A stretch of 64,000 nt of DNA, taken from positions 189,688,270 to 189,752,269 of the forward strand of contig NC_081415.1 in the NCBI RefSeq assembly GCF_030272615.1, in the 5' to 3' direction. Below the pieces are notes generated by a model, which had not been told where the DNA came from, searched no databases, and saw nothing but the letters and a program-made list of their open reading frames with translations. Shown one piece after another: positions 23,539-36,122 of this stretch. Both the position numbers and the translations under genes were made by a program. The stretch is from Cryptomeria japonica (Eukaryota > Streptophyta > Pinopsida > Cupressales > Cupressaceae). The first letter of the stretch is position 1. Each line of letters opens with the position of its first letter.

Positions 23539-24798
23539 TGTTTGGCTCTCTTAATGGTTCTAATAACTAGACTCCGAGACCATGACTTAGGGATTGGACA
23601 TCCATACTAAGTACATATATGATCATTATGAAAGCTCATTTCTTTGTCAATCCAGGGCGTCTACTTGAAATGGGTCAGCAAGGTATATGCACTAGAGTCC
23701 TCATTGTATTCATTCTACTAAAATAAAATAAATTCTCCAAGTAATAACTAAAATGCTTGAATAGGAACTACCTTGAATTTAGAAAAATATAAACTTGGTC
23801 CATAGCAAGCAGGCATGAATCTACTATGTCTACCTTGGCTACATGAACAGTCACAACATTACTTCCAGTGGCTGCAAGAAAAGTCAACTGCTAGGACAAC
23901 AAACTGAATACTGAAGGAAAATAACTATTGAACACAAAGGGTGGAATTCCTACAAAGTGGCCCCCCTTAGAAAGTCTTCACAAAACTCAAATAAGCACTA
24001 CAAAATAGAGTATTATCTTATTAATCTGAAAACACCTATTACATCATAGTATTTGCTGAAAACTATTCTACAATAAAAGTCTGAGAAATTACAATAGTTG
24101 ATGTTCACCGTCCCTAAGAAGGGATATTTTTGAACTTATTTATAATAAAGAAACTTCTAACTAACTCTAACTATTGGCAGGTCCAATCCCAAAACATTAC
24201 GAGGATGCCATCTATTACAACATAAGAAAGAGGATGGGGAGTTACACTCCGAATAGGAAATAGTCAAGTTATTTCAACTATAGAGGAAATCTAGATTAAC
24301 TATCCCTCCTAGATTTATTCTCCAACAAACATGAATACCAAAGTTTCATAATTACACTCTCTAAGTTGTAGATAACCGACTATTGACTCCTTCAATATTC
24401 ATCCTGTTGAGATTTTGTCTTCAACCAACTAACTAGCATGAACTCCCACCTTGTGAATCTTTGACCTTTTCTTGTTCTTCATTAATTCTTGCATCATACC
24501 ATTAGTGTGTACAAAAGAAAAGGTATATCTATTCCATGCCAAAATAACATTTATCTAACTACATGCAAGATAAATATGGATAAATCACATAGCATGGCCA
24601 ATCTATCATTAATCATAATTTCAACCCAAAGGAATATATATAAGGCAAGTTCATACCATTTTGTCAAGTTCATGAAAACATAACAGGGTCATTATTTTAA
24701 TAGAGTTTTAGGACTTAGAGAGTAACTAGACCCTTGTCAAAACCTAGTAAAAGTATAGAAAAAATAGACAAAAGTTGAGTCATTATTTGAGCTCATTA
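23539..24798 (-). repeat. Element G 3' LTR
   Basis: 1,260 bp, starting TGTTTGGCTCTCTTAATGG on the plus strand and ending GAGCTCATTA. It pairs with 44740-46000. Confidence 0.9.
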
Positions 24799-24812
24799 TT
24801 CCCCCCAACCTA
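24799..24812 (-). other. Element G polypurine tract
   Basis: The minus strand reads TAGGTTGGGGGGAA immediately before the 3' LTR. Confidence 0.8.
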
Positions 24813-25289
24813 TCTTCCCATTGGTCTTCCAGTAGACACAATGTTTTGCATTTTAGCTTGCAACCTGTAATCACCAGGAATAACCTGCTCAGTCCTTTAT
24901 TAGCAAGACTCTAGTAGAACCCTTTATTTTTCTCCAATTTGTCCCATCTGGATTTTTCTGTTGCTTCATCATAAACATTCTCATACTGCCTACAATCTAG
25001 AATTGGCCATAGAAGCATTGGCGGCTGATAAATGAGAGGAAGCTAGTTATTCTATTTTGATCAACCCAGATGCATGTACAATGGTGCTCTTCTAACTTCT
25101 ACATAATAATTTTGGAGGGAATGTGGTTCTGCCTACTACAAATACTATTTGTCCTTCAACCGAACTCATATACTCAAACTATTGAAATATCTCTTCTCTC
25201 AGAGCTAAGATTTGAGATTTACATTCCGGTCTATATAAAATCTTTTGGCAATAAAAGTAGAGGCATCTTGGATTTATAGCTTCAGTGCT

Positions 25290-27100
25290 TAAGGACAAGG
25301 GAATATGAAGTTCCTCTTCCCTACATGCTCTAAACTGTCATCCCCAGTTATTTTCATTCTAAATCTATGACATGAGAGCTTTGATATGAATATCACCAAT
25401 ATAAAATAAAGGATTCCAACTATTGTCATTAGGAATTGCATAATTTTGAAGATAAAACTCACAAAGAAAGTGTTTAGTTGTTGCAAGAGAGGATTGATAC
25501 ATCTGATAAAACTCTTGAGGAGTTTCAATGGAATAATCTAAGTCTGAGATAATCTTTGACAATTTGAAAGAGATATTGAGTTCTTTAAGATACATGGCAT
25601 ACACTCAGGTTGGTGTTCTTCATCCTACAATCTGTGGTATCATAGTTACTACATTAGCCACCCTATTCTATAATGCAACAATTTCTTTATTTTTCTTCGC
25701 AATCTCTTCATCTTTTTGACTAATTATTTCCTGCAACTTAATTTTTTCTTTATTCCATTCTTCTTCTTTATATAACACATCCTTATATAAATTCAAAGCT
25801 ATATAAATCCATGAGAAATGAGTAGGTCTATGTCTTTCAACAGGGAGATTTTTCGTAACTAATTCTCCTTCTTTTTCCTTTCCTAGTTCTTTCTTGGTCA
25901 TTTGTTCTACTGCAACAACTAAATCAACAAGGCCACTCAAACCTATATCATTTTGAATTTTTTCTTCCTCCATTACTGGACCCTACTGCTTTGGAGATAA
26001 ATTTCTCATTTCCTCATTGTGTGCCACCTCTTCTTCTACACTAGGGGTAGAATGTCTAATTTTCCTAGGTTTTCATCTGATCTTGTGGCTTATTCTTCGG
26101 GATGTCTTCTCAATTATTTTAAAGGGTTTAGCATATTTAGGTCTTTTTACAGATGTACCACCCTGAGTAGTGGTAGCAGGCAACTTTCCCTTTTTATTTT
26201 TCTTTTTCTAGGGCTCAGGGTTCCCTTTTCTATTTTTTGTTTATATGTCCCTTCCCCTATTGCTTTATTTTTATTTGCCTTACCTTTCTCTTCTTGGACA
26301 ACAACCCTAGTAATTTTTGGAGTTTTAGTTTAAATATTGACATTGGGGTCTATTGAAGATTCACTTGTATTTCTAAATGAAGGTTCTACTACATGAAAGT
26401 CTCTAGTAGAGGCAACCCTAAATGTCGATGCTCCTAGGGTTGATTTAACAATTTCCTATGTTTCCCTAACCCTTGATTTTGAAGATTGACCCCTACTTCT
26501 AGCATTTGTTACCTTAAATATCTTTACTGTCATGAATTAATTCCAAGGCATCTAGGAGACATCTTGTAAAGACCTTTCTACAAGCAATTTAATCAAACAA
26601 TGATGAGAGATAGAGTTTGACCTACCTTTCTATGTTTCAGCTACCATGACTGATAGTAAATTGTATGACATTTGGCACATTCATCCTTTGACCATGTCTT
26701 AGGCAGCTTTGTAGTTTGAAATAAAGAGAATGTAGGTAGGATTGTCTACCCTCACAAGTAATATATTTGACCACGTACACTGCTACTTGTTTCCATTTTT
26801 CTAGCAAGGAAAGTCTCCTAGTCCCCTATTTGTCCATATTAAGAGGAGGGTCACGAGGTCTGGAGAACTTTTCCTTAGTAGAGCTAGAATATTTAGACTC
26901 GAGATATTTTTCTCCTTCCATTGGTAGCCCTCAAACCTTTGGTTTTCATTCTTCTGTAGCAATTAATTTATTCCTTTCACCATTGCTTCACCATTGGAAA
27001 ATGTTTGAGCAAATTCTAAAGAAATGTCATTCTCAAACCTATTATGCTTTAGGAAATAATCTATCTAACCACATTGTTTGAATTTTGGCTCACAAATTTG
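25290..27100 (-). pseudogene. Element G extra reading region after integrase
   Basis: Between integrase and the 3' LTR, the minus strand carries degraded coding sequence in the place where Athila-type elements keep an extra (often called env-like) ORF. Upstream portion: LKHNRFENDISLEFAQ...GLPMEGEKY (about 26880-27050). Middle: Lys-rich stretches (EEKGKANKNKAIGEGTYKQK, about 26240-26300). A 101-codon open piece (25668-25973) ends in a predicted coiled coil (KLQEIISQKDEEIAKKNKEI). A tail in another frame (25365-25604) follows. No transmembrane segment or signal peptide is evident, so I do not call it env. Several stops and frameshifts are present. Confidence 0.5.
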
Positions 27101-27579
27101 ATCCTACAAAAGTATGGTATGAGATATAGGCTCATTTTTTATAAGAGACCTTCACATGGTTTACCTTTAGCTATATGCTTCTGATTTCTAAAAAAACTAT
27201 TCTGAAAATTCAAATTTCTTGCAACTTCTAACCTTCTGCCAAGACAAAACCCTTCAAATTAATATTTCTTGGTTTATCACATAATATGACAATGAAACTC
27301 ATTATAGAAGAATATTATAAATTAAAATGTTGGCAACATCAGGACAACTAGGCTTAAGCATACAATTTTTAAAAGGGAGGTCATATCACCTAATATAGAC
27401 TATCATAAATGATATTGGCATATTTAAAAAAGATTTTTTGGTGTAATATTTTATGACGGATTTGGATAACACATTATAACACAACATACCTTCCCCCACA
27501 AAACTAAAGTTTCACAAGTGTCCACACATGTCATACATGAAAGCAGAAAATATTCTACTATGTGAAATATTCATATTAA

Positions 27580-27978
27580 TTGTACTGTACTAAAATAAAT
27601 ACATCTGAAAGAAATAATATACACAACATGTTAAGTACATACTTGGAGCCTGTAGATTGCACAAGATCCAGTCATGGTGAAAGTAAGTACAATACTAGAT
27701 TGATTAACAGGCTAAAAAGTGAAATTAAAGGAAGTGGAGTGAATGTGGAAGAGAAGAACATGAGATGGAATGACGATGTATTTATTCATGGAGAATGTAC
27801 TCCCACAAAAAGTGGAAGTGTTTATTATGTGTGTAATGACATGACTAGGGAGAGGGTGGAACATCAAGTCCACCTTCTTCAGCTACAGGAATTATGGAAT
27901 AGGAAGATGTATGGAATTGCTATAGGAACTCCTATTTGGAAGAGGGCTTATGATAAAGCTTCGAGCGATGACCATTGA
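27580..27978 (+). other. Open reading frame antisense to the G integrase end, origin unclear
   Basis: A 132-codon frame runs opposite to G. Its C-terminal part includes GECTPTKSGSVYYVC and ELWNRKMYGIAIGTPIWK, which look like an ordinary soluble protein, but I recognise no family. The last ~30 bases overlap the minus-strand integrase tail (LVNGHRSKLY, near 27950-27985), so at least that part may be a shadow. No promoter or splice evidence is visible. Either a captured gene piece or a chance frame. Confidence 0.3.
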
Positions 27979-29160
27979 CTAGTAAATTGAATTTCACTAG
28001 GTCAATAGTTATGAGTTGCACAACTCCATCTAGAAAAACTTTTTCAACTGTTTTTCCCTGATATATTTATCATGTCATTTGATCCTTTTATTTTTTAGAA
28101 TTTTTGTTTGATGTAAAGCTGATTTCTAGATTTCATCTAAAGCATTTAATTACATAATCCTTTCCTTTTGTGTTGTGGATATGTCCGTTCCAAGTTCAAG
28201 TATTGTCCTCAATGTTTTATGTTCAAATTCAATGGGAATCATTGTTGTTTTTCCATATAACATCTCAAAAGGAGTAAATCTTGTTGTGGTTTCCCATGAT
28301 GTTATATATGCCCATACTGCTTCAGGTTGTTTGGCCGCCCAATGTTTTCTGTGTAGAGCCACTATTTTAGTGATAATAGCTTAAATTTCCCTATTTTTGA
28401 TTTTTCCCTATCCATTAGCTTGTGGATGGTAAGGTGTAGATTTTCTATACCTGATATTGTTATCATTTACCAATGTTTTAACAAGAGTGGAGGTAAATTA
28501 AGCCCCTTGATCTATTACTATGTCTCTGGGAACTCCATAATGGGCGAAGATTTCTTCATATAAAAATTATGCTACTTTGTTATCCCTTGCATGCTTCATG
28601 GCCTTAACTTCAATCCATTTTTGTCACATAGTTGGTAAAGACCAAGATGTAAGACTTGCCATTTGATGGATGGTCAATGGGTCCTACAAGGTCAAGTCCC
28701 TATTTGTCAAAGGGTGTTATCACCACTTGTGGATATAAAGGCATTTCATCTGATCTTGTGGGTTTGGCCATTGTTTGGCTTCTATCACATTTTCTAGTGT
28801 ATTTGGTTGCATCTTTGTGTAGGCTAGGCCAATAGTATCATGTATTGAGTATCTTAATGGTTGTCCTTCTAGCTTCAAACTATCCTCCATAGGGCTCATC
28901 ATGGCATGCATGCAGGATGTCATAAGTTTCATCCTCCCAAACACACCTTCTCATTACTAGGTCTGGTCCAGTATAGAATAGACACCCTGCTACCCAAGCG
29001 AAATTGAAACTCTTATCAACAAGCAATCTCTTTTCTTTTGGTGAGAAATGAGGAAGAATCCTATGATAAAATAGGTAGTTAGCTATGTCAGCATACCAAG
29101 GTGTATAGACAGAAATAGAAAAAAAATGTTCATCTGGAAATGAGTCATCAATGACTTGTG
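27950..29160 (-). pseudogene. Element G integrase, broken
   Basis: Ty3/gypsy integrase, minus strand. The zinc-binding part reads ILHACHDEPYGG (about 28880-28915). The catalytic core has D in DLVGPIDHPS (about 28690) and D in IVIDQGA (about 28510). The third catalytic residue is gone: the usual NGQ-x-E context near 28400 reads NG, stop, GKIKN. The conserved WAAKQPEAVWAYITSW (about 28290-28340) and FTPFEMLYGK follow. A C-terminal GVVQL...LVNGHRSKLY module ends near 27955. Stops and frameshifts occur near 28140, 28640 and 28870. It could not integrate DNA. Confidence 0.85.
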
Positions 29161-30046
29161 GATCTTCTTGTATTATCAATCTAGATAGAAAGCCTGCCAC
29201 CACATTGGCTTTCCCTAGCTTGTAAACAATAGTGATATCAAATTTTTGTATCAACAATATCCATCTTGCTAATCTCCCTGAAATTGAGGGTTTATTCATT
29301 AGTTATTTAATGGTTGCATGATCTATATGAACAAAGATTTGGTAGCTAGTGATGTAATGTCTGAACTTATTAAGTGCATATATGATTGCTAACATCTATT
29401 TTTCTGTGATAGTATAGTTAAATTTAGGTCCTTACAAATTTTTACTAATAAAGTAAACATCAGTTTCTACATTAGCTTATTTTTGTCCTAAAACAACACC
29501 TATAGCATAATTTGATGCATCGATATGTATATGAAAGGGGAGTGCCCAATTGGGTCCCTTAAGAACACGTTCTTGGTTTAATGCTATTTTTATTTCAAAA
29601 AAGGCTTTCTCACAATGTTGTGTCCATTGGAATTCATCATCATTTGTCAATAAATTATACAATGATCTGCTATTGTACTAAAATCTTTTATAAATCTCAT
29701 GTATTACCCTACATGTCCTAAAAAAATTCTAACATCTTTTTGTTTACTAGGAGTAGAGTGATTTACAATTACGACCTCTATTTTAGCAGGGTCAACCTAG
29801 ATACTATCTTATGAAATGAAATGGCCAAGTACAACTCCCTCTTACATCATCATAAAACACTTTTTACTGTTCAAGGACAGGTTGTGATCCTCACATCCCT
29901 AAAAAAAAATTCAAGTGGCTTAATGCTTCCTCATATGTTCCTCCATAAGAAGTAAATTCATCCATGTAGATCTCCATGCAATCATGTGAGATATCTGAGA
30001 ATATGCTTATGACCGCTCTCTAAAAAGTAGTTGGAGAATTTCATAA
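29161..30046 (-). pseudogene. Element G reverse transcriptase (C-terminal part) and RNase H
   Basis: This continues the RT frame that element H interrupts. Near 29955 the RT catalytic box reads YMDEF (normally YMDDF or YVDDL), so the second Asp is Glu. GVVLGHFIS and DPAKIEVV (about 29790-29830) mark the end of the palm and thumb. RNase H follows: IHIDASNYAIGVVLGQ (about 29480-29530), YTITEK (about 29400), VHIDHAT (about 29310), and the terminal GKANVVAGFLSRL (about 29180-29220). Stops occur at about 29476, 29400, 29300 and 29690. Confidence 0.85.
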
Positions 30047-31381
30047 TGTAGACATCTAAAAATGGTCAACGCTTGTGGAGTCATACTTTAACATTTGTGC
30101 ATTGCCTTATTTTAGGGTTCTTACGTCGCATTAACATTTCTTCTATGTTGTGCACTTGGTCTTTATCATTTGCGAGCATCGAGTCCTTCTTCTGCATTCC
30201 TCATTTTTCTCGCTTTTGAATTAGGTCTTGTCGATAGCAATCTTCAGTCATGATTTTGGTTGATCTTATCTCATTGTATCATGGTGCATGCTCATTTATC
30301 ATCATTTTGGACATCGTCAATCCTAATCGATGATAGAATTAGGGTTTTATCCTCTTGTCAATCTTTCAATCATCTTTAGCTTGTTAGTAATCATTTGCGA
30401 TTATCAATTTGTCAATCTCGTCATTTTGCGATCGATTCGTCATCGATCCTTGTCCTTGTCAATCTTGTCATTTTGCGATTGATTCGTCATCGATCCTTGT
30501 CCTTTTCAATCATGTCAATTTGGATCGATTAGTCATTGTTCCTCGTCAATTGGCGCCTATCAATTTGATCTCCTTGTCAATCTTGGTCAATTTGTCATTG
30601 ATTTTTGTCAACCAATCTCAATCATTTATCAACATTGGTCCTTTGTCAATCAGAATCATGATCGAACCTACATTAATTTCTTGTTGTCTTGACCTAATTC
30701 CTTGTCCTCTTATTTCTAGGGTTTTATGATTTGTTCATTTAATCCTTTTCTTCTTCTTTGTGGGTTAAATAAATCTATTTATTTAGTCCTAGGTCCCTTT
30801 CATGAATTAATTAATGGATGAAAACCTATTAATTAATTTACCTAATTTATATTTCATCTTTTTCCTCAATTTTCTAATTTGCTAATTTCTCCTAATTCCT
30901 AATTTCTATTTCAAACTTGTCATAATTTGTCATAATTTGCCATAATTTGTCATACACCTTGCATAGAAATTGTCATACATTTGTCATAATTTTTCCATTC
31001 TTTATTTGAATTTCCTTTCAAATCTCTTCATGCTAATCTTGTCCTCTCCAATTTGTCTATAAATTGGATGATTTTCTTCAATATCAAGAGGAGATCAATC
31101 ACATTTTTTAGTAACCTTATACTGTGAATTTCATCAACAACTTGCTTTCCACTTGCATTTTGCACTTGTAGGTGAGATCCACATCAAATTTGAAGGTGAA
31201 AGAAGAACAATGGACCCACATGAAGGAGATATCTGCGTTGGTTGGCTTTGATTTCATTTGATTTGAATATCTTGTCTTTATGTCTTCATTGGTTGGATTG
31301 GGATTGCTTTCATAGCAGCTTTAGGTTTTGTGGTTATCCTAATTGCTATTGCTTTGATGATTTTCAATTTCCTGATCTACA
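30047..31381 (+). repeat. Element H 5' LTR
   Basis: 1,335 bp. It contains a run of repeated GATTCGTCATCGATCCTTGTCC-like words near 30430-30500 and TTGTCATAATTTG words near 30920-30990. The directly following bases TTTTTGGTGAACCTGACGTG (31382-31401) are the probable primer site; I could not assign the tRNA. Confidence 0.9.
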
Positions 31382-31384
31382 TTT

Positions 31385-31403
31385 TTGGTGAACCTGACGT
31401 GAA
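31385..31403 (+). other. Element H probable primer binding site
   Basis: TTGGTGAACCTGACGTGAA starts four bases after the LTR end and has the TGG start expected for a tRNA 3'-CCA partner. The tRNA is not identified. Confidence 0.45.
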
Positions 31404-31491
31404 CTAACCCCTTAACCATATTTTGAGTTCTTTTGACCTATTTACAGGTGAAAAACTCAAGAAACAGGGTGACTCAGAGCTTTCTAGACAC

Positions 31492-31611
31492 TTCTGCGCC
31501 TGTGTTGATGTATTTTGCGCCTATGTTGATGGGTTTTGCGCCTGTGTAGATGGATTCTGCAATTGTGTTGATGGGTTCTGTGCCTGTGTTGAGGCATTTT
31601 GTGCCTGTACA
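31492..31611 (+). repeat. 21-bp minisatellite (Cys-rich heptad if translated)
   Basis: Five full units and one partial unit of 21 bp (consensus TTTTGCGCCTGTGTTGATGG plus G). In the open frame 31423-31704 it encodes FCACVDG repeats. It lies in the leader of element H, shortly after the primer site. Confidence 0.85.
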
Positions 31612-33369
31612 AGGCCAGAAATGAAGGTGAAATCAGTTGTCTTTACTTGCAAATTTGTTTGTCTTCATTCTGTTTCTTACATTCTGGTTTTTCTTTGGTA
31701 CTAATTCTCTGTGCAGCATTTGGGCGTTACGTGTGACGAAGACTAAAAATGCAACTACTAACAAATCTTATGCAAGATGCAGTCAAAGACTCTCATTAAA
31801 ACATCTTGCTTGTGATTTTTAAAGTAGTTGCACATTTCATTTCTTAAAGGTTAATGAGCACCATGCATGCTTTGTCTATTTTTAATTTGATTGCATGTTT
31901 TAACCTTGAGAACTGGGCCTGCCTCCCGATTTGCCTGGCACTTTGCACAAGCATTGGTTAGAGGGAATGACCCAAAGTGGTGACAGGCTAAAGCCAAGCT
32001 CTTCCAAACCACTCTAAATAACTGTGGATGCAACGAAAGTTGTAGACAATGGGTGCTAGAATGGTATTGCGACAATTTATTCGTCGGATCAATACCCACC
32101 CGAACAGATGCCCTTACTAGAATCTCTTATTTTTAGATGCCAAAATCCTTCTATCTATTGGCTTAGGCATTGTAATATGCGCATGCCAAAGACACCTCTC
32201 ATGTACTCCTCAGTTAGAGATAGCAAGATCTTGGGAAGTGAAGTCCCTTGAACTCGAAGCTTGGTATGCCTGAGAAGTGAGTGCACTATAAGGGGGAGCC
32301 AATCCTATCAAGCGTCTAGCTATCTGGCTAAGTGTTGTATTTTATGGTTAGAGAATTCAACAGATATTTCCCTTGCCATCCATAGGATTTGTTGTGAATG
32401 TGCTTGATTGTCTTGAGTCAAAGTCAAACAAACATTTTTGTCTTCCGTGATTGTGAAAAGTTAAATCAAAAACAAACTTTCAAAAGTGCTCATAATCAAC
32501 TTGGGTTTTCAAAATCAACAACCTTCAATTCAAAACAAAATCCAAACAAAAGTCCAAATTTGTCCAAGTATTCATCCAACATTTGAACATGGCTTGTCAA
32601 AACATTGAATATCTTTGTTTCAAAATTCATGTCACTTTAGGCTATGTTTTGCATAGTCCAACTTAGGTCCTAGGACATATTGTCATCTCCCTTCATTTTA
32701 GTCCTTTTCATTGCAAGCATCCTCATTTTGCACTTAGGTTCAAAATCATTTCCCTAAGTTCGCATTTCATTGTCATATCCAAGCTAGATTTCCATTTAGG
32801 TGACATTCGTGCATTATCCTTGTCATGCTAAAATTAGGTCTTTCCTAGGTTGTATTTTGCATATTCCAAGTCATTGGTCTTCGCATATCCTTATCATTGT
32901 ATTCTCATCTTGTCCTGGCTTCATCTTGTCATATCATATCCTTAGATCATTTTCATGTCATATCCTAAGTCATTGTCATAATCATTGCCTTCTTGCATTT
33001 AGTCTCAAAAATTTGGTTTGTCAAACTTGAAAAATCAAAACTTTGGATGATACCCTAAGTTGTTGTTAGGGAGTCTTGACCTTGTCTAAAATTTGTCCTT
33101 TCATTAATATCATTTTTGTCAAACCTAGCTTAGTATCCAAGCATATAGGTGAGACATTGTCATTTTGTCCTATTGTCATTTGGTCCTTTGTCCTTTAAGG
33201 TCTTGACTTCATTTCAATTTCCCAAGGTTGTGTCTTTAGCTTTGCATACCAAAAAGTTTGTCCGAATCTTGAAAAACAACAAAAACATAGGTTGCATTCT
33301 TGCCATAGATTGCATTGTCATCCTTTTAGGTTGCATTTGCCAATCCCATTAGTTGCATTGCATAGTGAC
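31612..33369 (+). other. Element H leader, no gene recognised
   Basis: AT-rich, with many TTGTCAT/CATTTTG words and no open frame of convincing length. Short frames here lack family features. Confidence 0.5.
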
Positions 33370-36122
33370 ATGTTTGTTGAAATGAGGTCTCAACCTTCTT
33401 ATGAAGCCATGTCATCACAATTGAGAAATCAATCATGTCAATCCAATCTCTACATGTCTCAAAACTTGGATCAAACTTATCATGATGATTTAAATGTCCA
33501 AATACAAAAACTATAGGAGAAACTAGCTCAAGAAACAAAGATCATTGAACAAAAGGTGAAAAACAGTGAGAAGATTAGATCCCAAATGTCCAAAACATTT
33601 AAAAAATTTCAAGGTCCAAACCCAAACTTGAGCCAATTGATGTAAGATTTCTTATAAAACAATCAAACATACCAGATCTCCTCTCACAAATAGAGATGAT
33701 GAAACAATTTCAAGAAAAGAGACAACAACATTATGTGCCTTCACAACAAGAACAAGAAGGTGTTTACTATCAATCACATTTTCAACCATCACAACCAATT
33801 GTTCAACAGTTCCAACATTTCCAACAGACACAACCAATGGTCCAACATATACAACCAACACAACCAATGGTCCAATTTCAACAATATGTCCAACCAACTG
33901 TTAATTATCGGTAGCAAACTCAGTATCAACAATTACAACCAAACATTCAAAAACAAAGGTTGTAGCACACACCAAGCCAAATTTTGAACATGTCAAACCA
34001 ATTTGATCAACATCTAGTTCAAAATCAAAACATGACATCAAACCAAAAACAAGTTCAAATTCTAGATACAACTATGTCAAAACCTCAAAAGAAAGGTGGC
34101 CTTATTGCAAGGATCTTAAGGAAATTACCAAGTGAGTTCTTTGAGGAAGATCAAGATAAGACACTTATGTCTAACAATGCCTCATCCCCCCAGAAACAAA
34201 TTGACTCTCCAATGGCATCTATCCCTACACCTTTAGAAGTTTCACAAGAACCTTCCATATTGTCCTCATCAAACAATACACCCAAGGATGAAATTATCCA
34301 AGGGCTATCCATAATTGATTGCCAAGATAATCCAATTCATGATGCACATCCTTGTCATGTTTCAGAAATACAAGACCCAATGCCACCATGCACTTTATTG
34401 CCATTACCTGTTTTAGAGGACCCCATTCGAAGTCCCTCTTCCTCATGTTCAAGCATTGATTCCTTGCCAGAATCCATCACAAATGTTCAAAGTGCATTTT
34501 CTTCATGCCAAAACATTGATTCCTTGTCAAAATCCTCCATGCATATCCAAAGTCCAACCTCATGTCAAGAGGATAATTTCGAGCATGAAGAAATGTGTCT
34601 TAAAATAGATCAAGATCAAGATCTTGAAACCTTATCATCCCATCCAATTGTTGACTAGGACCCCATCTTCCCAGACACTCATGACGATTCCCCTATTCCT
34701 ATCCATTCTATCCAAGAACACAATATCCTTTCAAATCCCATTGACATTCCACTTCCAAAGAAAGATCAAGATATTCCTTCCATCCTTTCCAATGATCCCA
34801 TTGAAAGTCAACATAAAAGCACCTTTAAAGAGGAATCTAATGATCTTCCTCCTTGTCAAGATCAAAGTATCCTTCCAAATTCATTTCCAACACAAGACCC
34901 TATCATTCATTCAGATCCTCCTCAAGATCCATTTGTTCCTCCATCTACACGTCCTAATCTAGCATATCCACTTCAAGGTCTCATTTCTTTCGATGATCCC
35001 ATTATTTCTCCCATTCCATCTCTTGAAGAGCCTATCATTGAACCATGTCCACTACACAATCCTAGTCCCCCTCATGATCCTAATCCCCCTCATGATTCTA
35101 ACGTGTCAGTGCCAGATGTTCATGAACCCTCGACATGCATAATGGGTTCTTCCACTTTGGTGCAATCTGATCCACTTCAAGATCTCATTATTTCTCTCAC
35201 ATCATATCCACCTCATAATGGACTCGCGTCTTCTTCCCAAAGAAAAGAGTATCCTACAAGTCAAGATATTCATAAAGGCAAAGGGGTAGACATTTATGAG
35301 AAAGAACCCCTCCATATCAAAGAAGATCTTAAGGGTCATGTCTACACAACTCACTCTCAAGACGTTGCTATCCCTCCATCAAAATTAAAACATACACCTT
35401 CCCCATCATACCTTCCATCCATCTTAGGTCCTTATATCCCTTCCTCCTCTATGCAAGGTTAGCAAAGGCACACATCCTTGAGTAAATTTCATCCATCCAA
35501 AAGAACTTCATTTCATTCATATCCATCCATGCATTCATTTCCCCCTCCAAGCAATTTGGATGCCAAGCATAAAAGTCATAAGTCTAAAAATCCACATGTA
35601 TTGAAGGATCAACATGTCAAAGCAAAGAAAAATTTGATCTATAAAGCAAAGGAAAAATCCAAAAGGTCACAAAGGCCCATTTCTCAAAAACAAAAGTTAA
35701 AATCTATATGGGTTCCTAAATCCCTTGTGTTGGCAATGCACTCCAAGGAACCACAAAAGCATGAAAAATCAAAAACCATGTGGATCCCTATGTGGCTCCT
35801 TAAAGCACAAAAGCCTAAAGAAAAATCCAACTTGGCATCCAAAGTTTCTATTCCTCCATCCAACACTCTCAAATTTGTTCCTCCATCACCTTCTTCATCC
35901 ATTTTGGGCCCTTATGTCCCAAAATCCCAAGCTATTCCTCCATCCACATCTCACAATCTGAGATCCATTTTTCCTTCATCAATCCACCACCCGTCAAGGT
36001 GTGTTCCAATGTTGATCTTGCCTTCATTTTCATCCAGTGAAGCCCAATTCTTCCAATACCCTATCCATTATCCAATGCATATTTTCCATCCTTCGATCCC
36101 TTTGATCCCATCCTTTGCATAA
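33370..36122 (+). pseudogene. Element H long ORF, Gln- then Pro/Ser-rich, unknown
   Basis: One reading frame (with one shift near 33630) spans about 917 codons. The five in-frame stops I found (about 33513, 33912, 33963, 34656, 35460) are all TAG. N-terminal part: helical, charged (LAQETKIIEQKVKNSEKI). Next comes a Gln-rich block (QQFQHFQQTQPMVQ, about 33800-33890), then GGLIARILRKLPSEFFEED (about 34095-34150), a long Pro/Ser/Asp-rich disordered region, and a Lys-rich basic C-terminal third (35560-35830) with two IWVPKSLVL/MWIPMWLL-like motifs and repeated SILGPY(I/V)P. No zinc knuckle and no enzyme motif. It may be a Gag-like or accessory protein of H. I do not recognise the family. Confidence 0.5.

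Noticed and set aside
31423-31704. 93-codon frame as a Cys-rich secreted peptide
   Set aside because: It consists mainly of the 21-bp minisatellite, with no signal peptide at its start; kept only as a repeat.
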